44,652 bases of DNA, taken from contig CAKZHE010000052.1 in NCBI GenBank assembly GCA_936920195.1, forward strand, positions 1 through 44,652, in the 5' to 3' direction. The notes under the pieces are model-generated. The model did no database searches and was not told the origin of the DNA. It worked only from the letters and a program-made list of their open reading frames with translations. The translations under genes and the position numbers were made by a program. This document shows positions 16,654 to 25,206 of the stretch, in pieces. The number at the start of each line of letters is the position of its first letter. Positions within the stretch are counted from its first letter, which is position 1. The DNA is from an uncultured cyanobacterium. Lineage in GTDB: Bacteria > Cyanobacteriota > Cyanobacteriia > Cyanobacteriales > FACHB-T130.

Positions 16654-17178
16654 CTATTCCTCAGTTTCCCTCAATCCCAATGCTTGTCGCAGAGATTCTA
16701 GTTCGTCGCGATGAGCCGCGATGGTAATCAGGCTATTGGCATTGGGTAATGTTTCTAGCTTAAAAGATACCTGTTCCGGTCGTCCAGCTTTTTGCCAATA
16801 GAAAATGCCAGCGGCGGGGGCAAAAATTGGCAGTCCGAGAAAAATACTGGTTAGCTGGGGGAACAGAAAGCAGAGTACCAGCGACAAACAAAGAATGCCG
16901 CTGCCTGCTAGGAGAGTTAAAAAAATTGCCAAAAACCAGCTGGGACGGACAAACCCTTCAAAAGTGACTTGATTGGCTGCCGCATCCACCTGCGCGACGC
17001 GATAGGAACGTTGGTCAAAGTATTCTCTGAGTTGGCCTAACAGCACTTCTTCTGGCTGTTGGGCAATTAATTTTACTTTTTGAGTGCGGTCTTTGACAGA
17101 TGCTCGAATAAAGAAAAATAGACCAACTGCCAATAACAGCGTGAGCAAAAAAGTGGAGGAGAGGATAGTGGTATTCAC
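16654..17178 (-). CDS. cofactor assembly of complex C, CCB2/CCB4-family protein
   Basis: A 174-residue membrane protein. There is one N-terminal helix (STFLLTLLLAVGLFFFIRAS, about 7-26) and a hydrophobic pair in the middle (WFLAIFLTLLAGSGILCLSL to about 120), separated by a soluble part (LREYFDQRSYRVAQVDAAAN). The C-terminal part (RDELESLRQALGLRE) is also soluble. This fits the CCB2/CCB4 family, which in chloroplasts helps attach haem ci to cytochrome b6. In cyanobacteria the function is inferred by homology. The start is GTG. It probably shares a transcript with menE. Confidence 0.75.
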   Translation of the reverse strand: MNTTILSSTFLLTLLLAVGLFFFIRASVKDRTQKVKLIAQQPEEVLLGQLREYFDQRSYRVAQVDAAANQVTFEGFVRPSWFLAIFLTLLAGSGILCLSLVLCFLFPQLTSIFLGLPIFAPAAGIFYWQKAGRPEQVSFKLETLPNANSLITIAAHRDELESLRQALGLRETEE

Positions 17179-17320
17179 AGTTGGGATAATTTAGCGATCG
17201 CCGATCTTAATGGTAATTGACTCCGCTCCGGAATTTTGGCGCAGCAAACAATTGCCACCGCCAAGCGGACGCAAAGACAGAGGAATTACCATCTAGAGTA
17301 TCGCCTTCCGGGGTCTAGCT

Positions 17321-17674
17321 TTACATCGCCTGACTATCCCTGTGAATGTAGGCTATCCAGAGATTTGCTAATTCATGGGCTTTAGTCCGCCATTCCGGAT
17401 GAACCTGATACATCCGGCGGGGACGACCCCTCCCTTCCACTTTCTGCCAATAGCCAGCGATCGCATTCGTCTCTTCCAGAAACTTCAGCGCACTGTACAA
17501 AACTGTATCAGAGAGTCGGTAGGTTGAGTAGTCCCTCTCCAACCGCCCGATAAGTTCCGTACCATAGGATTCTCCCTGCAACAGGATTGCCAAGACATAA
17601 CATACAGCTTGTTCCTTGTTGAGATAGGTGGGAGGGGGGTCTTGAAAGAACTGATAGATATCGTCAAATTTCAT
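17321..17674 (-). CDS. PadR-family transcriptional regulator
   Basis: A 117-residue winged-helix protein of the PadR type. EQAVCYVLAILLQGESYGTEL forms the first helices, RLSDTVLYSALKFLEE the recognition helix, and KVEGRGRPRRMYQVHPEW the wing. The usual C-terminal dimerisation helix is short. The clock-related Pex protein is also a short PadR-type protein, but I cannot show that this is it. It lies upstream of the CCB/menE pair on the same strand, with a 142-base gap. Its targets are unknown. Confidence 0.8.
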   Translation of the reverse strand: MKFDDIYQFFQDPPPTYLNKEQAVCYVLAILLQGESYGTELIGRLERDYSTYRLSDTVLYSALKFLEETNAIAGYWQKVEGRGRPRRMYQVHPEWRTKAHELANLWIAYIHRDSQAM

Positions 17675-18486
17675 TTGATTAACTCGCTGAACGCCCTAGC
17701 CAAAAGGCTTTGAGTGAGGAGCTTTTCTCAACTCAACTTCCATGCATCTAGCGACCCTGAAAAACTTGTGGGAAAATGCCTACCTGTTTCTTTAGCACCC
17801 TTAGCCATTCATTTTAGACAATCTAAATCGATCTGACGCATCGGCAATTATGCCTGTCCGATCAAAATACGCCCAAATCTGACCCAGACAGGATAAAATT
17901 GCGGTTTATCTGCAATATATTGCCCAACTGCTGGCACTAGACCCGCAATACGGCTGGCTGAAATAGCTAGCCCATCACACTTTCCCTCGCTAGTTGCCAC
18001 TGGCAGATCTGTTCTTGAGGTAGCGCACAATTTCCTTTGACGGGAGAATTTACCTAAAGTTCTCACCTCTTCCACAAATTTTAACCATCCATTCACCGGA
18101 TTAATCTCTCCTCAGAGGTTTAGAACTTACGTAGAAAAGATCAATTACACGGAGAATCTATCGCTCCCTCTGACCATCAATCCATACTTTCCCAGTAATT
18201 TCCCGTAAGTCGGGAATTTCTTTTTTAATTATTTCGGTAATCAAATATACATTTTTTTATTAGCAATCGTTATAGGTTAATAATTATCGGTTCCCTAGGG
18301 GAATAAAGGTGCAGTTAATTAAATTTCTACTTGGAACTTTCCCAAAACTATCAAGTCGCCTCTAACAACCAAATTCCCATCAAAATCAGTAAGATGGCAA
18401 AAATATTCTTCCCCAAATCAGTTTAAACCAGCGGATATTTACGGAAAAACAGATCTGTTCGCTATGCCAAGAGAATTATTAAAAGT
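17675..18486. other. 812-base gap without a convincing gene
   Basis: Between the PadR-type regulator and the GGDEF-EAL gene there is only a weak 82-codon minus-strand frame (17848-18096) with no recognisable domain. A terminator-like hairpin lies at 18200-18226. The last 60 bases before the GGDEF-EAL gene are open in that gene's frame back to 18427 but hold no standard start codon. Confidence 0.5.
18200..18226 (+). terminator. intrinsic-terminator-like hairpin without an upstream gene
   Basis: The stem TTCCCG/CGGGAA (6 bp, loop TAAGT) is followed by TTTCTTTTTT on the plus strand. No plus-strand gene precedes it for about 3 kb, so if real it would end a non-coding transcript or an antisense RNA to the 17.2-18.1 kb region. 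Confidence 0.45.
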
Positions 18487-20607
18487 ATGATTAACAGCCT
18501 AATCATCATATTGCCCTCTGGCAGTATTCAAACTGTTAATACAGAGACTTGCGATCTTTTAGGATATCAAGAAGCAGAACTGATTGGTCAGCCTATTAGT
18601 AAAATTTTGGCGGGAGAATTAGATCGGCTGCATTCTGATATTGACAATTTAGTTCAACAATGCTGCGTCCGCAATGCGGAAAAAATATATCTTGCCAAAG
18701 ATGGGAAAGAAATAGCCGCCATCTTTTCTGGTTATGCCATCCGGAACGAAGATGGTCAAATTCAGGGAATTGTCTGTATGGCAAGCGGGTTGATGGAGAA
18801 TCAGCAAAAAATAGAAACCTTGCAACAGGCCGAGGACAGATATCGTAGCGTCTTTGAGCGGGCAGGAGAAGGTTTTTTTCAAACCACAGTTGACGGTAAT
18901 TATCTGGGAGTTAATCTGGCGCTAGCACAGATCTATGGTTATAAGTCCCCAGAGGATTTTATCAACTCCCTGACTAATATTGCCCATCAATTGTATGTTA
19001 ATCCCCATCGTCGGAATGAATTTCGGCAAATAATTGAGGAGCAGGGGGAAGTATGGAACTTTGAATCCCAGGTATATAGCCGAGATGGGAGTATTATCTG
19101 GATTTCCGAAAATGCCCGCGCTCGGTGCAATGCCAATGGGGAAATTGTGGGCTATGAAGGAACGGTAGCAGATATTACCGAACGGCGGTTAGCTCAGGCG
19201 ACTATTCGGTATCAAGCTTCCCACGACCTGCTGACAAATTTGCCTAATCGAGCGCAATTCAACGAAAAACTATCTTGGCACTTGGCAGAAGCCAGTCAGA
19301 AGCGGCAGATGCTAGGGGTATGTTTTCTAGATCTAGACCGCTTTAAAACTATTAATGATACTTTAGGTCATGCGGTAGGCGATCGCCTCCTGCAAAAAGT
19401 CTCCAAAAGAGTCCTCAGTTGCCTGCGTCCCCAGGATGTTTTTGCCCGTTGGGGCGGCGATGAATTTACCTTACTCCTGCCCCAACTTCAGAGTCTGGAA
19501 GAAGCCGCTGAAATTGCCCAAAAGATTCTGGATGTCTTGAAACCAGCCTTTAAGCTGCAAGGACATCAACTCCACATCACCAGTAGCATTGGCATTGCCG
19601 TTTATCCCGATGATGGGGTGGATGGCGAAACTCTCCTCAGCAACGCCGATGCCGCCCTATATCGCACGAAAGCCCAAGGCCGCAACAACTATCAATTTTA
19701 TAAAGCGGCAATGAATTCCCAAGCCACAGAATTATTAATTCTCGAAAACGACTTGCATCAAGCCTTAGCCCAAGGAGAATTTATCCTTCACTATCAACCC
19801 CAAGTGAATATTATCACTGGGGAAATTAGTGGCATGGAAGCCTTAATCCGCTGGCATCACCCCACCCTAGGACTAATTCCTCCCGCCAAATTTATTCCCC
19901 TGGCGGAAGAAAACGGCTTAATTGTCCCCATTGGCGAATGGGTATTGCGGACTGCCTGCACCCAAAACCAAATTTGGCAAAAAGTGGGCTTGCCAGCACT
20001 GCGAATGGCAGTAAATCTTTCGGCTCGACAGTTTCAGCAACCAAATTTGACCGAGATGATTGCCCAGATTTTGCAGCAAACAGGATTAAAGCCAGAATTT
20101 TTGGAGTTAGAAATTACCGAAACAGTGGCGATGGAGAATGCCGAGACAACTACGGAAATTCTTAGCAAGCTGCATCAGATGGGCGTAAAGATTTCCATTG
20201 ATGATTTTGGCACAGGGTACTCTTCCCTAGGCTATCTGAAAAAGTTTCCTCTACATACCTTGAAAATTGACCGTTCTTTTGTGCAAGATTTAACTGATGG
20301 CGATAGCGCTAGCGATCGCGCAGGACTTCGCGATGCGGCGATTGTAATGGCAATTATGGCGCTAGGCAATATTCTTAACCTGCGGGTGATTGCCGAAGGG
20401 GTGCAAACTGAGGAACAATTAAACTGCTTGCGATCGCTCGCTTGTCAGGATATGCAGGGTTACTTATTCAGCCGTCCCATCCCTGCCGAAGAAGCTACCC
20501 AACTACTGCGGATTTCGGCGCTAAACAGCAATTGCGACCAGTTGGCAAAACTCAGCCAGAATATTTATCATAGTCGTGCCGAAAGTCCACTGGCTTCAGT
20601 TGGTTAA
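18487..20607 (+). CDS. PAS-PAS-GGDEF-EAL cyclic-di-GMP signalling protein
   Basis: A 706-residue protein with PAS1 (about 1-105), PAS2 (about 117-235), GGDEF (about 240-405) and EAL (about 415-665) domains. The GGDEF active site is intact (RWGGDEF, 321-327) and an inhibitory I-site, RPQD (314-317), sits five residues before it. The EAL domain keeps MEALIRW (E451), NLSARQF, EITETV, DDFGTGYSSL, KIDRSFV and AEGVQ, so both activities are possible. There is no membrane segment. PAS1 begins almost at the first residue; the in-frame DNA upstream encodes AKRIIKS, which looks like the end of a preceding helix, suggesting the N-terminus was cut. The ATG lacks a good ribosome binding site. Confidence 0.9.
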   Translation: MINSLIIILPSGSIQTVNTETCDLLGYQEAELIGQPISKILAGELDRLHSDIDNLVQQCCVRNAEKIYLAKDGKEIAAIFSGYAIRNEDGQIQGIVCMASGLMENQQKIETLQQAEDRYRSVFERAGEGFFQTTVDGNYLGVNLALAQIYGYKSPEDFINSLTNIAHQLYVNPHRRNEFRQIIEEQGEVWNFESQVYSRDGSIIWISENARARCNANGEIVGYEGTVADITERRLAQATIRYQASHDLLTNLPNRAQFNEKLSWHLAEASQKRQMLGVCFLDLDRFKTINDTLGHAVGDRLLQKVSKRVLSCLRPQDVFARWGGDEFTLLLPQLQSLEEAAEIAQKILDVLKPAFKLQGHQLHITSSIGIAVYPDDGVDGETLLSNADAALYRTKAQGRNNYQFYKAAMNSQATELLILENDLHQALAQGEFILHYQPQVNIITGEISGMEALIRWHHPTLGLIPPAKFIPLAEENGLIVPIGEWVLRTACTQNQIWQKVGLPALRMAVNLSARQFQQPNLTEMIAQILQQTGLKPEFLELEITETVAMENAETTTEILSKLHQMGVKISIDDFGTGYSSLGYLKKFPLHTLKIDRSFVQDLTDGDSASDRAGLRDAAIVMAIMALGNILNLRVIAEGVQTEEQLNCLRSLACQDMQGYLFSRPIPAEEATQLLRISALNSNCDQLAKLSQNIYHSRAESPLASVG

Positions 20608-20618
20608 AATTCCACCCT

Positions 20619-20755
20619 AATTCCCCATTCCCCATTCCCTCATTCCTCTATTCCCAATTCCCAATTCCCCAATTCCCAATTCCCAATTCCCCTATTCCCT
20701 GTTCCCCTATTCCCTCTCCCCCCTGTTCCCCGTTCCCTGTTCCCTGTTCCCTGTT
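20619..20755 (+). repeat. heptanucleotide array (TTCCCCA/TTCCCAA to TTCCCTG)
   Basis: A tandem array with a 7-base period that changes along its length: TTCCCCA, then TTCCCAA, then TTCCCTG units at 20724-20754. It starts 12 bases after the GGDEF-EAL stop. Its TTCCCTG end is the inverted complement of the array that starts at 21591, so the two flank the response regulator gene. Confidence 0.9.
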
Positions 20756-20872
20756 TAAAAGATATCCCCAAAGAAAGTATCCAAACCCGATTTTTTTCAG
20801 TTATCATCACAATCTGTTAGGAAACTTGCTGCTAACGAAACTTATAAGTTTTTTTGGAATGGGGATAAAGAA

Positions 20873-21592
20873 ATGATTAAAATCCGGGTAGTGTTAATTG
20901 AAGACCACGATTTAACTCGCGTCGGAATTCGGACTGCGCTCCAACAACGGAGCGAAATCGAGTTTGTGGGCGAAGCTGCCACTGGCACGGAAGGACTAAA
21001 GTTGATTGAAACCGCCAAACCGGATGTCGCCATTGTCGATATTGGCTTGCCCGATATGGACGGCATCGAACTAACGCGGACGTTTAAAAACGCCCACATC
21101 ACGGAAACAGGGGAGACAGCCACTAAGATCCTGATGTTGACCTTGCAAGACAGGGAAGATTTAGTCCTAGCTGCCTTTGCAGCGGGGGCAGACTCTTACT
21201 GCATGAAAAATATTAGTTTCGACCACTTGCTGGAAGCCCTGAAAGTAACTAACCAAGGCAATGCTTGGATTGACCCCGCCATTGCCCGGATTGTCCTGAA
21301 GCGTAACCAAGCCACTGCACCAGTCGCTGCCGCCGTATTATCCAAAACCGTCGCCATTAGCGCCTCTGAGCCGGAATACAGCCAGTTAATTGAAGCCTAT
21401 CCCTTGACGGAAAGGGAACTGGAAGTATTACAGCTGATTGTCGATGGATGCAGTAATGCGGCGATCGCCGAAAAGCTATACATTACTGTCGGTACTGTCA
21501 AAACTCATGTCCGGAATATCCTCAATAAGCTCTGCGCCGACGACCGCACCCAAGCCGCTGTCCGTGCCTTGCGCTCTGGCCTAGTGGGTTGA
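20873..21592 (+). CDS. NarL/FixJ-type response regulator
   Basis: A 239-residue regulator. The receiver domain (1-125) has the acidic pair E10/D11, phospho-acceptor D56 (DVAIVDIGLPDMDG) and K112. A Pro/Ala linker follows, then a LuxR-type helix-turn-helix (about 170-239: LTERELEVLQLIVDGCSNAA, then KLYITVGTVKTHVRNILNKL). It should bind DNA as a phosphorylated dimer. No histidine kinase is adjacent. The coding region ends in LVG and its TGA stop is itself the first part of a heptamer array. The whole gene with 117 upstream bases lies between inverted arrays. Confidence 0.92.
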   Translation: MIKIRVVLIEDHDLTRVGIRTALQQRSEIEFVGEAATGTEGLKLIETAKPDVAIVDIGLPDMDGIELTRTFKNAHITETGETATKILMLTLQDREDLVLAAFAAGADSYCMKNISFDHLLEALKVTNQGNAWIDPAIARIVLKRNQATAPVAAAVLSKTVAISASEPEYSQLIEAYPLTERELEVLQLIVDGCSNAAIAEKLYITVGTVKTHVRNILNKLCADDRTQAAVRALRSGLVG

Positions 21593-21750
21593 ACAGGGAA
21601 CAGGGAACAGGGAACAGGGAATAGGGAACAGGGAACAGGGAACAGGGAACAGGGAACAGGGAATAGGGAACAGGGAATAGGGGAATGAGGGAATAGGGGA
21701 ATGAGGGAATGGGGGAATGGGGGAATGAGGGAATGAGGGAATGGGGAATT
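21591..21750 (-). repeat. heptanucleotide array (GGGAACA to GGGAATG), inverted to the array at 20619-20755
   Basis: Tandem GGGAACA units change to GGGAATA and then GGGAATG over about 160 bases. It begins within the stop codon of the response regulator gene (TGAACAGGG). On the minus strand it reads as an open frame of Cys-Ser-Leu-Phe-Pro-Val-Pro repeats, which I treat as an artefact of the 7-base period. Confidence 0.92.
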
Positions 21751-21965
21751 GACCAAAATCAAATTGACATAAAACTTCATCAACACTACATCAATTGTCA
21801 GTGCTGATGGAGTTATTTTGGCCTTATGGTGAATTAGCAGTGAAATTGGCAGTGATGGCTAGCCTAATTTAGGGTACTCTCTTATTTAGCCAGTAAAAGT
21901 CACAGCGATAAATTACCCTCAACCTAGCTGTTGATGTCTAGTTAACCTGGAAGTGGAGCGATCGC

Positions 21966-23660
21966 ATGAGTCAGGCGGATGGGAGCAAACTGAAATTGAT
22001 GGTAGTCGATGACGAGCCTGACAACCTAGATTTGCTATACCGAACCTTTCGACGAGATTTTCGCGTCTACAAAGCTGACAGCGGAGTCAGCGCCTTGCAG
22101 CTATTGGAAACAGAAGGGGAAATGGCAGTAATTATTTCCGACCAGCGGATGCCCCAAATGAATGGCACGGAATTCTTAAGCAAAACAGTGGAAAGATTTC
22201 CCGAAACCATCCGCATCCTTCTGACTGGCTACACTGATGTGGAAGACCTAGTAGACGCAATTAACTCCGGGAAAGTATTTAAGTACATTACCAAACCCTG
22301 GAATCCAGAAAATCTCAAAGCTGTTGTTCAACAAGCAGCAGAAACTTTTAAAGTCCTCAAACAAAGAACCAACGAACTCAGAAGCACCCTGCGCCGCGAA
22401 TCCTTGCGAAATGCGGTGATGAGTGCCATTCGCGAGTCCCTGGACTATAGCAGTATGCTCCAAACGATTGTCACTACCCTGGGACAGACCTTTGAAGCAA
22501 CTTGTTGTATAGTGCGACCAGTAGAGGGCGATCGCTTGCTGGCTAATTCCTTTACCTACCAAGCTCCCAACGTCGAACCAACTTGGGATTCCTTGAGTCC
22601 TGACCCATCACTTGAAGTCGCCCTAGAAAGCCGCCAAACCCAATTAACCAAGGGCGAAGCTGATAGCCAGCCCTATACCAATTTAGTCGTACCGCTAATC
22701 TGCCAGCAGCAACTGCTGGCAGTCCTATCGCTCTACCAAATTGGTCACTCTGACCCCTGGTCTTCCGACGCAGTACACCTGATAGAAAGCGTTGCCGAAC
22801 AAGCAGCCCTAGCCATTTCCCAGGCGAAACTCTACCAGCGAACTCAGGAACAAGCCCAGCAAATGCGGGCAGAGTTGGAAGTGGCGCGGCAAATTCAAAC
22901 TAACCTGCTGCGTCAAACTTTACCAGTAGTTGACGGTGTGCGGTTACAAGCTTGCTGCTATGCAGCGAGAGAAGTGGGCGGAGACTTCTTTGAGGTTTAC
23001 GTCCATCCTCAAGGAGACATTTGGGTAGCCGTTGCCGATGTCTCAGGTAAAGGTGTGCCAGCGGCCTTATTTATGGCAAGTGCTATTTCGGTACTCCGTC
23101 GCGAACTGGCTCAGGAAGTCTCTCCTGCACCAGAGGCCGTGATTAATAACCTGAATAGCAGCCTGTCAGAAGATTTATCTAGCACCAATTGTTTCATTAC
23201 TATGGTGCTAGCTCGCTATACACCTTCAACCCAGCAACTAGCCTATGCTAATGCTGGTCACATTTATCCGATTGTCTGGTCGCACCAGCTAGTGGCTCAA
23301 GCGGCTGCTGGTGCTGCCACCCCTTCAGAACCAACTTACCTCAAGGCTCGTGGCATTCCCTTGGGCATCTTGCCAAAGTGGAAAGGAACTGTCGGACAGG
23401 CAACTTTAAATTCAGGCGAAGCATTGCTACTCACCAGCGATGGCATTACCGAAGCCACCATCACCCAACCAGGGATTGAGGACAATGGCTCGGCTGGCGG
23501 AGCTTCGGGCATTGGTTCGATGTTGCAACAAGAGGGACTATGGCAAATTCTGTTACAGGAATCAATGCCCCTAGACCTAACTAAGTTGTTAAATCGCATT
23601 CGCGACTACGCTGAAATTCAAGAAGACGACCAAACCATTCTTTCTCTGGAGGTTCTTTAG
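21966..23660 (+). CDS. REC-GAF-PP2C (SpoIIE/RsbU-type) serine phosphatase
   Basis: A 564-residue protein. The receiver domain (about 8-125) has acceptor D59 (VIISDQRMPQMNGTEF) and KYITKPWNP. A GAF domain (about 150-285) and a short coiled coil (QEQAQQMRAELEVARQIQTN) follow, then a PP2C/SpoIIE phosphatase domain (about 315-564) with REVGGDFFEV, VADVSGKGVPAALFM, ANAGHIYPIVW and LLTSDGITEA as metal-binding motifs. It would dephosphorylate an anti-anti-sigma (STAS) protein in response to phosphorylation of its receiver domain. No STAS gene is visible in the window. It starts at an ATG preceded by GTGGAG and is followed after 3 bases by the HATPase gene. Confidence 0.9.
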   Translation: MSQADGSKLKLMVVDDEPDNLDLLYRTFRRDFRVYKADSGVSALQLLETEGEMAVIISDQRMPQMNGTEFLSKTVERFPETIRILLTGYTDVEDLVDAINSGKVFKYITKPWNPENLKAVVQQAAETFKVLKQRTNELRSTLRRESLRNAVMSAIRESLDYSSMLQTIVTTLGQTFEATCCIVRPVEGDRLLANSFTYQAPNVEPTWDSLSPDPSLEVALESRQTQLTKGEADSQPYTNLVVPLICQQQLLAVLSLYQIGHSDPWSSDAVHLIESVAEQAALAISQAKLYQRTQEQAQQMRAELEVARQIQTNLLRQTLPVVDGVRLQACCYAAREVGGDFFEVYVHPQGDIWVAVADVSGKGVPAALFMASAISVLRRELAQEVSPAPEAVINNLNSSLSEDLSSTNCFITMVLARYTPSTQQLAYANAGHIYPIVWSHQLVAQAAAGAATPSEPTYLKARGIPLGILPKWKGTVGQATLNSGEALLLTSDGITEATITQPGIEDNGSAGGASGIGSMLQQEGLWQILLQESMPLDLTKLLNRIRDYAEIQEDDQTILSLEVL

Positions 23661-23663
23661 TCA

Positions 23664-24098
23664 ATGAGAACTGAGCTGCACGTACCAAGCGATTTGAAGT
23701 TTTTAACTATTGTCGAAAACTGGCTGCTGGGTTCTTTGGAAGTTGAGTTAGGCGATACCGTAGATTGGACTCGTCAATCAAATCGCTTCCGATTAGCTTT
23801 AGTGGAGGCATACTCTAATGTGGTGCGTCACGCTCACCGGAGTCAACCAAATGTACCAGTGCTGATTAGTCTCGTATTAAAAGACCGGGATATTACCTTG
23901 GAAATTTGGGATCACGGACAGGGATACGATCTTTCAACCTATCTAGCTCCCGATCCCACTGATAAGCAAGAAAGTGGTTATGGGTGGTTAATTATGAATC
24001 GATTAATGGATCGGGTGGAATATCGCTTGCAAGTTAATGGGCGTAATTGTCTAAAATTAGAGGCCAATTTGCCGGAAGTGCAAAAACAAAAAGTTTAG
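23664..24098 (+). CDS. RsbW-like anti-sigma factor / serine kinase (HATPase_c_2)
   Basis: A 144-residue GHKL-type ATPase domain without a phosphorylatable histidine. The N box reads LALVEAYSNVVRHAHR (about 47-62) and the G1 box EIWDHGQGYDL (about 89-99), followed by SGYGWLIMNRLMDRVEY (G2). In RsbW/SpoIIAB-type partner switching this protein binds a sigma factor or phosphorylates an STAS antagonist. It lies 3 bases after the PP2C gene, so the two form one unit: phosphatase and kinase for the same unseen STAS protein. The target is unknown. Confidence 0.88.
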   Translation: MRTELHVPSDLKFLTIVENWLLGSLEVELGDTVDWTRQSNRFRLALVEAYSNVVRHAHRSQPNVPVLISLVLKDRDITLEIWDHGQGYDLSTYLAPDPTDKQESGYGWLIMNRLMDRVEYRLQVNGRNCLKLEANLPEVQKQKV

Positions 24099-24215
24099 GA
24101 CAGTATCTGCTAGTTTGACTGTTTGTTCGTGCAGGGTGCTTAGTTTTTTTGCCTTATCAAAGTTTATTGGTTGAGGAACCGCCAGAAAGTAAACAATAAC
24201 TTATCAAACTGAATT

Positions 24216-24253
24216 TCTCCCCCTTTATCTGTGAGGTTAGAGGGGGAGATTTT
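24216..24253 (+). terminator. intrinsic terminator of the phosphatase/anti-sigma unit
   Basis: TCTCCCCCT (24216-24224) pairs with AGGGGGAGA (24241-24249) around a 16-base loop, followed by TTTT and then G-rich repeat DNA. Confidence 0.6.
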
Positions 24254-24254
24254 G

Positions 24255-24363
24255 GAGATGGGGAGATGGGGAGTTGGGGAGTTGGGGAGTTGGGGAGATG
24301 GGGAGATGGGGAGTTGGGGGATTGCGCCTACAAAACGCTATATATAGGCTCTGCGTAAGTCCT
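24255..24363. repeat. GGGGAGATGGGGAGTTG-type tandem repeat with TGCGTAAGTCCT motif
   Basis: The gap 24099-24589 has no gene. It holds irregular tandem units of GGGGAGATG and GGGGAGTTG (24255-24320), then TACAAAACGCTATA (24329-24342) and TGCGTAAGTCCT (24352-24363), motifs that recur at 12-77 and 31579-31682. The remaining 220 bases are AT-rich and probably carry the promoter of the next gene. Confidence 0.75.
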
Positions 24364-24589
24364 GATATAGTAGCTAAATTTGGCATAGGTTGAAATACTT
24401 GATTGATTAGTTTAAGATTGAGATATATTAAGTCAATATTAAGTTTTACTAAAAAACGTTGATTGAGGCTAAGTAATCCTTAAGATTTTAAGGAGTTTAA
24501 GATATCTATTTTTTGGAAACCACGGATTGAATATTTTCTCCCTAGGAAGGATTTTTCTCTTGGAGAGCAGATCCTGAAAACTTGGCTAG

Positions 24590-25030
24590 ATGTATATGAA
24601 AAAACTGTTCCCTCTATCTCCTCGCTATCGTTTAGATGATGACTGCCATTGGTTGGATGGTGTTGACTCGGCACGATATTATTGGATTGCGGTCAATAGC
24701 GATCGCACTTGTCAAGCCGCTATCCCTGGTTTAACGGTATCTTCCTTAAATGAGTTAAAGGAAGCAATTCGGAATTTTCGTGGGTTGCAACCGGGAGAGC
24801 AAATGGCGCTCGTTCGCTCCCCTGAACCATCGACAATTTACTGTGTCAGCGAAAACTGCTATGCCCTAGAAGCAGAATTTAAAGGGGCAAAAGTTTGGCA
24901 TCTGTTTGATTATGAAACTTTAGACAGTTTGTTAATGACTGGTCATCCGCGCTGGCAATGTCGTCCCAAAGATACCAACTTAGGCAGTCAACCAATTGTT
25001 CCTGGTTGGCAGCGAACCGCAGTTGCTTAG
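24590..25030 (+). CDS. conserved-looking hypothetical protein
   Basis: A 146-residue soluble protein (or 144 if begun at the second ATG, 24596). No family is recognised. It is Trp- and Cys-containing, with phrases such as LDDDCHWLDGVDSARYYWIA, a central region GLQPGEQMALVRSPEPSTIYC and the end GSQPIVPGWQ. The amino-acid balance and codon use resemble neighbouring real genes and the frame is long, so I accept it as coding. It is single, with gaps on both sides. Confidence 0.7.
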   Translation: MYMKKLFPLSPRYRLDDDCHWLDGVDSARYYWIAVNSDRTCQAAIPGLTVSSLNELKEAIRNFRGLQPGEQMALVRSPEPSTIYCVSENCYALEAEFKGAKVWHLFDYETLDSLLMTGHPRWQCRPKDTNLGSQPIVPGWQRTAVA

Positions 25031-25056
25031 GAATGAAAAACCAATAACTTGATGAT

Positions 25057-25168
25057 AATCGTAGATTGGGTTTTGCTGTCGCACCACCCAACCTACGATT
25101 CACCACTACCATTTTGCCTTCCTTTGCGTCCTTTGCGCTCCCTTTGCGCCCTTTGCGTTAAAAAAAAT
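25057..25168. repeat. small inverted repeat followed by inverted TTTGCGTCC-type repeat (copy 3)
   Basis: AATCGTAGATTGGGT (25057-25071) pairs imperfectly with ACCCAACCTACGATT (25086-25100). At 25119-25168 follow CCTTTGCGTCC, CCTTTGCGCTCC and CCTTTGCGCCC units ending in TTTGCGTTAAAAAAAA. This is the inverse of the repeats at 2841-2890 and 4197-4246. Confidence 0.75.
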
Positions 25169-25206
25169 CATTGATAATTAGAACTTACCTGTTCTAGAAC
25201 TGATAG

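Noticed and set aside
17210-17291. ATGGTAATT and AATTACCAT inverted pair in the gap between the CCB-family and PadR genes
   Set aside because: Only 9-base arms about 65 bases apart; likely chance in this base composition.
17848-18096. 82-codon minus-strand frame
   Set aside because: No recognised domain, no ribosome binding site, unlike-coding composition. It cannot be excluded as a small gene but is not supported.
21505-21786. 93-codon minus-strand frame of Pro-Cys-Ser-Leu-Phe repeats
   Set aside because: Same explanation: the inverted heptamer array, overlapping the real response regulator gene.
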